Assembly: GCA_002409525.1 (NCBI GenBank)
Contig: DHNM01000024.1
Coordinates: 1 to 18,696 of the forward strand
DNA: 18,696 nt
Source of the DNA: Eubacterium sp. UBA5416
GTDB taxonomy: Bacteria > Bacillota > Clostridia > Lachnospirales > Lachnospiraceae
Direction: 5' to 3'
In this document: piece after piece, positions 6,698 to 13,785 of the stretch
How the letters are laid out: every line of letters starts with the position of its first letter
Position numbering within the stretch: position 1 is the first letter of the stretch
Program-made: the position numbers and the translations under genes
The notes under the pieces: model-generated
The model's database searches: none
The model's input: only the letters and a program-made list of their open reading frames with translations
What the model was told of the DNA's origin: nothing

Positions 6698-8971
6698 TTA
6701 CATACATTTGCTCCAGCCACAGTTTTTGCAAATTGTGCATCCGCCTTCAGACTGTAGGGGTTCCCCACATTCCGGACATATAATTTTGTGTGAAACACCC
6801 TTTACCGCCTTTGGCTTCGGCGCTCTGGCAGCCACTTTCTGATGAGGTTCACCGCCTTTTTTGTTCTTCAGTTCCTCCTGAACCTCATTGTACATATCCA
6901 GCAGCGCATTTCCCACAGCCATCGGGCAGCAGCTTCCTCTGCTTGTATCTTTTTTTGTCGCTCGTCGAACACTGTAAGACGGACAGGATCCGGTTGAATT
7001 CAACTGATCAATAATTGTATAGATATCGACACCGCCTCTGGCACTGATCGATATCATACGCGAAAGTCCGATCATAAAATTATTGCATCCGCCGGTGGAG
7101 CCTTTGCTCAGATAAGTCTCGAGCAGTGCACCTGTATAAGGATCAAACATTGCGATGCAGTGCAGGCTTCCGCAGCCGGTGACCAGTTTTCTTTTCTTGC
7201 CAATGATGTCATCGTTAATTTCGATGATATCTCCACGTTTCAGTCCCTCTCCTGCAACAGCTCCCTTCTTCTCCTCTTCCGGAGTAAGGATTCCAGTACG
7301 TTTACAGCCGTCACGAAAGATCGTAATTCCCTTTAATCCTTTTTCATAGGCATAGAGATAAAGGTCCTCTGTCTCCTCTACGGTGAACTCGTTTGGCACG
7401 TTAACTGTAGAACTGATGGAAGCGTCAATATGCTCCTGCCAGATCGACTGCATCTCGATTCTCTGACGGTAATCCAGCGTCATAGCCGTGACAAAGTAAT
7501 CCGGCAGATCACTGTCGTCAGTAAGCTTATGTTCTTTCATATACTGCTCTACAATCTTTGTATATACCTTGTAGTAAACATCCGTTCCATGAAGAGATTC
7601 TGTCTTGCGCTCATAATAATTCGCAAAGATGGGCTCAATTCCTCCGGAAATTCCAAGCATCGTAGAAAGTGTTCCGGTAGGTGCAATCGTAAGCAGCTGT
7701 GAATTTCTAATACCATATTTACTGACGAGTTCTTTTGTGGCTTTCGATGTATTTCGAAGGAAGAATGGTGTTTCCATGACTTCCTGTGTATTGCATCCCG
7801 GGTAAGCACTCTCGTCCTTTGCAAGCAGGGCGGACTGTGCAATTGCCATATCCGCCATCGCAAATCCGATTTTATCACAGATTTTTACTGCCTCCTCATC
7901 CCCGTATGTAAGTCCGAGTTTGATCAGCATATCGCCAAGTCCCATGATTCCAAGTCCGATCTGTCTCCAGTCATGTACACTCTCCCGCTGCTCCGGAAGA
8001 GGATGAAGATCCATTCCCTCATCCAGAACCTCATTCAGTGCAGTAACAGATGCCTTTACGCATTCCTTAAATCCTGTAAAGTCAAAAGAAGCATTTTCGG
8101 AAAATGGTTTATCGACAAACTCCGCAAGGTTTACACTGCCAAGAAGACAGCTTCCGCCTGCCGGAAGAGGCTCTTCCGCACAGGGATTCACACCTGCGAA
8201 AGTGAATTCTTTTGTATTAGAGAGAAGATTCCAATTCTGAACTCTGTCCCAAAACGAAGCACCGGGTTCCGCGTAATCCCAGTTAGTCTCAGCTATTTGC
8301 TGAAAGAGATCTTTTGCGTTGACGTACCTCTCAATTGTTTCGCCTGTAGCTTCCCTGGTATAATGAAGGCGAAAATCTTTATTGTTTTTTACTGCCTTCA
8401 TAAGTTCATCCGAGATACGTACAGATATATTCGCTTTTGTCACTTTATCCAGATTTGTTTTAATGTTGATAAAATCTTCTACATCAGGATGTGAGCAGTC
8501 CAGGGAAATCATAAGTGCCCCTCTCCTGCCGTTTTGTCCGATCAGATCAGTGACCAGAGAATAAAGGTCCATAAACGAGACAGCACCTGTAGTTTCTTTA
8601 GCGGCATTATTAATTTTCGCTCCCTTAGGAGAAAGTCCGGATATATCTATTCCGCAGCCTCCCCCATAGCTATAGGTCCTCGCTAATTTTTTGGCACAGT
8701 CAAAGATACTCTCAATCTCATCATCCGGAGGCTCAATGACATAGCAATTAGACAATGTGATCTTTCTCCCTCTATATTCCAGACCGCGATTCGCGAGAAT
8801 TCTTCCTCCGAACAGGAATTTCTTTTCCTTCATATACCTGGCTATGATTTCATTTCCGCCACTGATTCTTTTGATCCACTGGTCAAATGACTCACCCTCA
8901 TAACGGTACTTTTTATTCCAGATATCAGCTCCCAGCTGATTGTCTTCTCCCAGCCACTCTTGTACTTCCAT
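6698..8971 (-). CDS. nrdJ: Adenosylcobalamin-dependent (class II) ribonucleotide reductase
   Basis: NrdJ reduces ribonucleotides to deoxyribonucleotides using a B12-derived radical, so it works with or without oxygen. The 757-aa protein carries NPCAE (262-266), where Cys264 is the expected thiyl-radical residue and Asn262 and Glu266 assist. Cys275, 11 residues on, and Cys76 (LSNC) correspond to the redox pair; the 11-residue gap is the same as in the Lactobacillus enzyme (408/419). SYGGGCGIDIS and the late APTGTLS-type loop are typical. The C-terminus ends in CPECGEPL...CTICKNCGWSKC, a Cys-rich tail that may bind metal or relay electrons. The ATG follows GAGAGGA. Two NrdR boxes sit in its promoter. 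It is flanked by maf upstream and pyrB downstream, each separately promoted or spaced. Confidence 0.97.
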   Translation of the reverse strand: MEVQEWLGEDNQLGADIWNKKYRYEGESFDQWIKRISGGNEIIARYMKEKKFLFGGRILANRGLEYRGRKITLSNCYVIEPPDDEIESIFDCAKKLARTYSYGGGCGIDISGLSPKGAKINNAAKETTGAVSFMDLYSLVTDLIGQNGRRGALMISLDCSHPDVEDFINIKTNLDKVTKANISVRISDELMKAVKNNKDFRLHYTREATGETIERYVNAKDLFQQIAETNWDYAEPGASFWDRVQNWNLLSNTKEFTFAGVNPCAEEPLPAGGSCLLGSVNLAEFVDKPFSENASFDFTGFKECVKASVTALNEVLDEGMDLHPLPEQRESVHDWRQIGLGIMGLGDMLIKLGLTYGDEEAVKICDKIGFAMADMAIAQSALLAKDESAYPGCNTQEVMETPFFLRNTSKATKELVSKYGIRNSQLLTIAPTGTLSTMLGISGGIEPIFANYYERKTESLHGTDVYYKVYTKIVEQYMKEHKLTDDSDLPDYFVTAMTLDYRQRIEMQSIWQEHIDASISSTVNVPNEFTVEETEDLYLYAYEKGLKGITIFRDGCKRTGILTPEEEKKGAVAGEGLKRGDIIEINDDIIGKKRKLVTGCGSLHCIAMFDPYTGALLETYLSKGSTGGCNNFMIGLSRMISISARGGVDIYTIIDQLNSTGSCPSYSVRRATKKDTSRGSCCPMAVGNALLDMYNEVQEELKNKKGGEPHQKVAARAPKPKAVKGVSHKIICPECGEPLQSEGGCTICKNCGWSKCM

Positions 8972-8989
8972 TAAACTCTATCCTCTCTG

Positions 8990-8999
8990 CTATATATTG
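8990..8999 (-). promoter_or_regulatory. NrdR box 2 (downstream, degenerate)
   Basis: The minus strand reads CAATATATAG, matching the core CwATATaTwG of the NrdR consensus. The outer arms are degenerate. Its centre is exactly 31 bp from that of box 1, the three-turn spacing known for tandem NrdR sites, and it lies just downstream of the expected transcription start. Confidence 0.78.
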
Positions 9000-9011
9000 A
9001 TTTCTTAATCA

Positions 9012-9040
9012 ATCCTACCACAATATATTGTGTATTTCAA
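9012..9040 (-). promoter_or_regulatory. nrdJ promoter
   Basis: The minus strand has TTGAAA (9035-9040), a 17-bp spacer and TAGGAT (9012-9017). The spacer is almost wholly occupied by NrdR box 1, so repressor binding should block RNA polymerase. Confidence 0.72.
9018..9033 (-). promoter_or_regulatory. NrdR box 1
   Basis: The minus strand reads ACACAATATATTGTGG with the perfect 14-bp palindrome CACAATATATTGTG at 9019-9032. This is a near-ideal match to the NrdR box (acaCwATATaTwGtgt). NrdR is the ATP/dATP-sensing repressor of ribonucleotide reductase genes. Confidence 0.9.
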
Positions 9041-9060
9041 GTCATAAAATCGTAGAATTA

Positions 9061-9672
9061 TTATGAAATATTGTTTTGTAAATCGTAGGTTTCACTGGCA
9101 GACTTCAAGGTCTGGTAGACCGCCGCTACAGGAAGTCCCACAACATTATTATAATCCCCGTTAATTTTTTTAACAAAAACTGCCGATACTCCCTGGATTC
9201 CATAAGCACCTGCCTTATCCATAGGCTCATCTGTCTTAAGATATTCTTTGATTTCATTTTCTGACATGGGATAAAACGTGACATCTGTCCTTTCAAAAAA
9301 TGTAGTTTCTTTCAGTATCCTCTCAGCCGTTCTCCAGATGATCGTAACGCCGGTATACACCTGATGTGTATTCCCCTGTAACATATGCAGCATTTCTCTC
9401 GCCTGCGATTTGTCGTATGGTTTTCCGAGGATCCGGTCATCTGCCGATACAATCGTATCCGCTCCGAGTACAATACAGTCTTGTTTCATCCGTGATGATA
9501 CCTCACGGCATTTACCCTTAGACAGATCCCTGACGACATCCCCCGGAACGCTTGATGTGATTTTCTCCTCAAAATTACTCGGAATCACACGGCAGGCAAT
9601 GCCGACCCGGTTAAGCAGTTCTCTTCGTCTGGGCGAGGAAGAAGCCAGAATAATATTGTTTAGTCTTTGCAT
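9061..9672 (-). CDS. maf: Maf-family nucleoside triphosphate pyrophosphatase
   Basis: Maf enzymes hydrolyse non-canonical or modified nucleoside triphosphates (such as dTTP/UTP or m5UTP, depending on subgroup) to monophosphates, cleaning the nucleotide pool; some are linked to septum control. The 203-aa protein shows LASSSPRRRELL (9-20), GADTIV with the catalytic Asp72, GKPYD, KAGAYGIQG and the closing INGDYNNVVGLPV. I start it at the ATG at 9670-9672, preceded by AAAGGA. The longer frame would begin inside the terminator-like hairpin behind rnpB. No separate promoter is evident in the 25 nt between that hairpin and the start. nrdJ follows, so two dNTP-pool genes are adjacent. Confidence 0.93.
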   Translation of the reverse strand: MQRLNNIILASSSPRRRELLNRVGIACRVIPSNFEEKITSSVPGDVVRDLSKGKCREVSSRMKQDCIVLGADTIVSADDRILGKPYDKSQAREMLHMLQGNTHQVYTGVTIIWRTAERILKETTFFERTDVTFYPMSENEIKEYLKTDEPMDKAGAYGIQGVSAVFVKKINGDYNNVVGLPVAAVYQTLKSASETYDLQNNIS

Positions 9673-9697
9673 GATATGTCGTCCTTTCCACGAGTGC

Positions 9698-9756
9698 ATA
9701 AAAATTTCCACAAACCGCCTTTAGCAGAATATCTGCACCGTCAGTCTGTGGAAATT
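9698..9756 (-). terminator. Terminator-like hairpin after rnpB
   Basis: On the minus strand AATTTCCACAGAC (9756-9744) pairs with GTTTGTGGAAATT (9715-9703), 13 bp including one G-U that is only stable in this RNA orientation. The loop holds a second stem GCAG-ATATT-CTGC (9736-9724). A short, imperfect T-run (TTTAT) follows the stem. It ends 25 nt before the maf start codon. The large loop makes it an atypical terminator. Confidence 0.65.
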
Positions 9757-9783
9757 CAGTAATCAAAAATTGTATATCAAAAT

Positions 9784-10136
9784 ACAAGCAGAGCGGTAAG
9801 CCGGGTTATGTCTTGCGTAATCATCTATCTAGAGCTGTTGTCGCCAGCAGCTTCAAGCGGCCTACCTAAAAGCGTGACGGGCAGCCACTTCACTTTTATT
9901 CGGTCTTGCTTCGGATGGGGTTTACATGGCTTCCTCTGTTACCAGAAGAACGGTAGTCTCTTACACTGCCTTTCCACCCTTACCCGCCGCATACGCGGCA
10001 GGCGGTATATCTCTGTTGCACTATCCTTGGAGTCACCTCCACCGGACGTTATCCGGCATCCTGCCCTGTGAAGCCCGGACTTTCCTCACCTGACGCCTTT
10101 CGGCATATATCAGCTGCGATTACATACTCTACTTGT
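9784..10136 (-). ncRNA. rnpB: RNase P RNA (class A)
   Basis: This is the catalytic RNA that trims tRNA 5' leaders. The minus strand contains the conserved GAGGAAAGTCCGGGC near the 5' end, then GGATGCCGGATAACGTCCGG, GGGTGGAAAGGCAGTG, GTAAGAGACTACCG, and near the 3' end AGATAGATGATTAC and ATAACCCGGCTTA, the partner of the 5' core in helix P4. Helix P1 is ACAAGTAGAG (10136-10127) with CTCTGCTTGT (9793-9784), 10 bp with one G-U, which I used to set both ends to within a few bases. The length of about 353 nt fits a class A RNA. It has its own promoter and is followed by a hairpin and maf. Confidence 0.95.
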
Positions 10137-10147
10137 ACAACTTTTAA

Positions 10148-10176
10148 ATCTTATCACAAAATTTCTTTTTTGTCCA
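10148..10176 (-). promoter_or_regulatory. rnpB promoter
   Basis: The minus strand has TGGACA (10171-10176), a 17-bp spacer and TAAGAT (10148-10153), 12 bp before the P1 helix. The -35 box is only 9 bp past the nucleoside kinase stop codon and no terminator separates them. Confidence 0.8.
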
Positions 10177-10185
10177 GAGGCCACA

Positions 10186-11853
10186 TCAGACATCGAAGCA
10201 GCTGTTTCCCACAAACTCCCGCAATATGGAGTTTTGAGGAATATCCTCGCTTGGAACTCCCACAAAGTAATCCAGAAACTTCAGAAGTCTCTTGGCCTCC
10301 ATATATTCCGGGGAATCCTCAGGAATCTGAAAAAGCACCGGCTCTGCATAGAGTTTCAGAACTGCAAGCTCGTATAAAAGTGCGGAATTGAACATGACAT
10401 CGGCTTCTTCCTGGTAGGGAAAGATATTCTGCAGCTCTCCCCGTTTTACGGAATTCCACATGGCAATTGTTTTCTGTGCACTGATTCCTCTGGTTCGGTT
10501 ATCTCTGACAATCCGTCTGATCAGCCTTCCATCCGTCGTTGAGATTCTGTTATGCTCGTCGACATTTAACTGTGTCAGCGCACTGATATATATTTTAAAT
10601 TTGCTGTCAGCGGGAAGCATATGGCTGACTTTATCATTTAGCCCGTGAATTCCCTCCAGAACAAGGATATCATCTTCACCGAGTGCGATATAATTTCCAT
10701 GATATTCACGTTCACCCGATACAAAATTGAAAACTGGCATCTCAACTTTCTCACCGTCCAGAAGTGCCTGCATCTTTTTGTTAAAAAGAGGGATATCAAT
10801 CGCATCAATACTTTCAAAATCCAGTTCACCGTTTTTATCTTTCGGTGTATCCACACGGTTAACGTAGAAATCATCCATTGATATAGGATGCGGTTTCAGG
10901 CCATGAACAGAAAGCTGGATGGACAGTCTGTGAGAAAACGTTGTCTTTCCGGAAGAAGTCGGACCCGCGATCATAACAAATTTTACATGACGTTTCTTTG
11001 CAATCTGATCTGCAATCTTCGATATTCTGGCCTCCTGCAAAGCCTCTGAGATAAGTATGATTTCTTTTACATTTCCCTTGCTGATGGATTCATCTAAATC
11101 GCCAACGGTGTCCACACCCAGTTTTTCACCCCAGTGTTCGGATTCTTTCTGAACCATAAAGATCTTAGGTGAGGCTTTAAACTTCGGAATCACAGTTGGA
11201 TTGTCTCTGCCTGGCATCTGAAGTACAAAGCCCTCATCGTAAAGGCAGAGATCAAAATATTTCAAATAGCCTGTATTCCATACCATAAAACCGTAGAAAT
11301 AATCTTCAAAGTCCTCGAGAGTATAGATATTGACACCGGAACTTCTACGGTATCGAAACAGTTTTTCTTTGTCATACATACCATGTTCCGCGAAACTCTC
11401 TCTGGCATTGACTGTACTGATATTTCTTTTCTCAATCGGTATCTCCTGACTGACAAGTTCCCGCATGTAGGCCTTCACCTTTGACAGAAAATCTTCATTC
11501 AGGATGACATTTCCTTTAATCGTAAAGTAAAAACCTGAGCCCACGGAAAAGTGAAGGACAACCTTCTCTATATTCCTGGAATCTTCTACATGATATATGG
11601 CTTTTAAAACCAGCAATGTCATACTACGCCTGTAAGACTCATATCCGATGCTGTCTTTGAAGCTCAACGGCTTCAAAATGCAGTCTTCGAGCAGGGGTTT
11701 ATGAAGTTCTCTCAGGAATCCATTTGCAAAAACTAAAAGAGTGGGCAGATCCCGGCCCCGATCATATTCTTTCACAATCTCCCCGAAAGGTGTTCCTTTG
11801 GGGTATGATTTCACCGTTCCGCCAATTGTTACCTGATAAGTTTTCTGCTCCAT
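10186..11853 (-). CDS. TGS domain-containing nucleoside (uridine-type) kinase
   Basis: The 555-aa protein joins three modules. Residues 1-65 resemble a TGS domain. Residues about 70-200 resemble the second additional domain of threonyl-tRNA synthetase (HFSVGSGFYF and the following helix-rich part). Residues about 290-500 are a P-loop uridine kinase/phosphoribulokinase domain with Walker A GPTSSGKTT (297-305), SMDDFYVNR and LVLEGIHGLND. The family is annotated as nucleoside kinase in Clostridia and presumably phosphorylates uridine or a related nucleoside; the substrate is not established here. The ATG follows AAGGAGGG. It lies 29 nt behind trmK and appears to be the last gene of the dgt-dnaG-rpoD operon. 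Confidence 0.88.
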   Translation of the reverse strand: MEQKTYQVTIGGTVKSYPKGTPFGEIVKEYDRGRDLPTLLVFANGFLRELHKPLLEDCILKPLSFKDSIGYESYRRSMTLLVLKAIYHVEDSRNIEKVVLHFSVGSGFYFTIKGNVILNEDFLSKVKAYMRELVSQEIPIEKRNISTVNARESFAEHGMYDKEKLFRYRRSSGVNIYTLEDFEDYFYGFMVWNTGYLKYFDLCLYDEGFVLQMPGRDNPTVIPKFKASPKIFMVQKESEHWGEKLGVDTVGDLDESISKGNVKEIILISEALQEARISKIADQIAKKRHVKFVMIAGPTSSGKTTFSHRLSIQLSVHGLKPHPISMDDFYVNRVDTPKDKNGELDFESIDAIDIPLFNKKMQALLDGEKVEMPVFNFVSGEREYHGNYIALGEDDILVLEGIHGLNDKVSHMLPADSKFKIYISALTQLNVDEHNRISTTDGRLIRRIVRDNRTRGISAQKTIAMWNSVKRGELQNIFPYQEEADVMFNSALLYELAVLKLYAEPVLFQIPEDSPEYMEAKRLLKFLDYFVGVPSEDIPQNSILREFVGNSCFDV

Positions 11854-11882
11854 CTATGATACCCTCCTTACAATTTCTGCAA

Positions 11883-12596
11883 TCATCGTTCTGCGATATG
11901 CGTACAGTAGTAGTCATTTGACAGGTCTATAAGATTTATCTTCTGTTCCAGTACTTTAATCCGCTCTGCGGCAGCTCCGCTCTGACTTTTCTGAAGATTT
12001 GAAATCAACTGCCGGGTACTCCTCATTTCGCGGCATAAATATTCATGTAGAACACGGTCCTGATTCCTTAAAAGACACGGACCATATTCAAGTTCCTCCG
12101 GTTTAAGCGGCTCTGACTCTTTATGAACCGCCTTCATGACAGGATAAAACTTACCCCCATCCAATATCATATTCTCAGAGATAATTCCATATCCATGTGT
12201 CATGAGAAACAAACGAAAATGTCCAACATCCGACTGCGGTTCCAGGATAAATTCCCGAAAGCTGCAAAGGACATCATCTGCTCCATTAGAAAGTATACGT
12301 TCCATCAGCGGTCCGCCCATTCCCGCAATCACAAGCGTGTCACCTTCAAAAGCATCAAGAGAAGAAACCCCGTCAGACAGGCGGGTCTCTATGTAGTCCG
12401 AGAGACCATGCTCCATGATATTCGCCTTAGCCCGAAGAAGAGGTTCCCGGTTGATATCCATGGCAATCGCACTCGGAATCCACCCCTTTGTCATAAGATA
12501 AATTGGAATATAGCCATGATCACAGCCGACGTCTACGACCCGGTTTCCTTTTGTGACCATAGCGGCGATAGCTGCAAGTCTTTTTGATAACTGCAT
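11883..12596 (-). CDS. trmK: tRNA (adenine22-N1)-methyltransferase
   Basis: TrmK methylates N1 of adenine 22 in tRNA with S-adenosylmethionine. The 237-aa class I methyltransferase has motif I VDVGCDHGYIP (21-31), the acidic MDIN after strand 2, GMGG (92-95), and ILEPQSD in place of a catalytic motif IV position. A C-terminal helical pair (HEYLCREM...RIKVLEQKI) forms the coiled coil typical of TrmK. I use the ATG at 12594-12596, since AGGA lies 8 nt upstream; the ATG two codons earlier is too close to it. The gene lies 13 nt behind rpoD, a common order in Firmicutes. Substrate is assigned by family. Confidence 0.93.
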   Translation of the reverse strand: MQLSKRLAAIAAMVTKGNRVVDVGCDHGYIPIYLMTKGWIPSAIAMDINREPLLRAKANIMEHGLSDYIETRLSDGVSSLDAFEGDTLVIAGMGGPLMERILSNGADDVLCSFREFILEPQSDVGHFRLFLMTHGYGIISENMILDGGKFYPVMKAVHKESEPLKPEELEYGPCLLRNQDRVLHEYLCREMRSTRQLISNLQKSQSGAAAERIKVLEQKINLIDLSNDYYCTHIAER

Positions 12597-12609
12597 GGTC
12601 ATATTCCTG

Positions 12610-13746
12610 TCAATCCAGATAATCTTTTAATTTTCTGCTGCGGCTGGGATGTCTCAGCTTCCGAAGCGCCTTTGCCTCAATCTGTCGTATACGTTCTCTT
12701 GTGACGTTAAATTCTTTTCCGACCTCTTCGAGGGTTCTTGCACGGCCGTCATCAAGTCCGAAACGCAGGCGGAGTACTTTCTGTTCCCTGTCCGTTAAAG
12801 TTCCCAGAACCTCTTCCAGTTGTTCTTTCAGCATGGTAAATGCAGCTGCATCCGCAGGTATCGGTACATTATCATCCTGTATAAAATCACCCAGATGGCT
12901 GTCTTCCTCCTCGCCGATTGGTGTCTCCAGAGATACCGGTTCCTGAGATATCTTCAATATCTCTCTGACTCTGTCTACCGGTAATTCCATCTCTTTTGCA
13001 ATTTCTTCCGGGGTAGGTTCACGTCCCAGTTCCTGAAGGAGCTGTCTGGATACGCGGATAAGCTTGTTGATTGTCTCTACCATATGAACAGGAATTCTTA
13101 TCGTACGGGCCTGATCTGCAATTGCCCGAGTGATCGCCTGACGAATCCACCAGGTTGCATAAGTTGAAAATTTATATCCCTTGCGGTAATCGAACTTCTC
13201 CACTGCTTTGATCAGTCCCAGATTTCCCTCCTGGATGAGGTCCAGAAACAACATTCCTCTTCCCACATACCTCTTTGCAATGGATACCACTAGTCTCAGG
13301 TTTGCTTCAGCGAGACGTTTTTTTGCTACTTCGTCTCCCTGTTCCATCCTCTTGGCAAGAGAAATCTCCTCTTCTGCAGACAATAGCGGAACTTTACCAA
13401 TCTCCTTCAGATACATACGAACCGGGTCTTCGATGCTGACACCTTCCGGGACAGAGAGGTCGATTTTTTTCATATCCACTTCATCCTCTTTTTTATCGTC
13501 ATCGTCATCATCATTTGGCAGAATCAGAATATCATCATCGCTGTCAGATCCGTTGTCGGAAATTCTCAGTACATCAATGTTTTTTGCATCCAGGTAATCG
13601 AATACTTTGTCCATCTGCTCTGCGTTCAAAGGCATGTCCCTGAAACAGTCATTAATCTCTTTATATTCCAAAACATTCTTCTTCTTTTTCGCCAGATTTT
13701 CAAGACTTTTCATTTTTTCCAAGAATTTCTCTTTTTCGAATTCCAT
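12610..13746 (-). CDS. rpoD: Primary sigma factor (sigma-A/sigma-70)
   Basis: This is the vegetative sigma factor that directs RNA polymerase to -35/-10 promoters like those seen across the window. The 378-aa protein has region 1.1 (1-85) ending in an acidic run of Asp residues (68-87), region 1.2 from about 105 (DPVRMYLKEIG), region 2 (142-212) with the core-binding and -10-melting segment FDYRKGYKFSTYATWWIRQA, region 3 (IRIPVHMVETINKL onward), and region 4 (about 310-372) with the -35-binding helix TLEEVGKEFNVTRERIRQIE. I start at the ATG at 13744-13746, behind GGAAGGA; an ATG seven codons upstream has no better site. It lies 39 nt behind dnaG, in the classic macromolecular-synthesis order. 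Confidence 0.98.
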   Translation of the reverse strand: MEFEKEKFLEKMKSLENLAKKKKNVLEYKEINDCFRDMPLNAEQMDKVFDYLDAKNIDVLRISDNGSDSDDDILILPNDDDDDDKKEDEVDMKKIDLSVPEGVSIEDPVRMYLKEIGKVPLLSAEEEISLAKRMEQGDEVAKKRLAEANLRLVVSIAKRYVGRGMLFLDLIQEGNLGLIKAVEKFDYRKGYKFSTYATWWIRQAITRAIADQARTIRIPVHMVETINKLIRVSRQLLQELGREPTPEEIAKEMELPVDRVREILKISQEPVSLETPIGEEEDSHLGDFIQDDNVPIPADAAAFTMLKEQLEEVLGTLTDREQKVLRLRFGLDDGRARTLEEVGKEFNVTRERIRQIEAKALRKLRHPSRSRKLKDYLD

Positions 13747-13785
13747 ATATGTTCCATCCTTCCACATACTGTTTATATTTTATCC

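Noticed and set aside
7973..8494. 173-aa plus-strand frame
   Set aside because: It lies wholly antisense to nrdJ, lacks a ribosome site and shows no domain.
9673..9711. N-terminal 13-residue extension of Maf
   Set aside because: It would start inside the terminator-like hairpin, and the inner ATG has AAAGGA and the normal family start.
9808..10140. Plus-strand open frames across 9808-10391
   Set aside because: They lie over rnpB and the end of the kinase gene on the opposite strand and have no ribosome sites.
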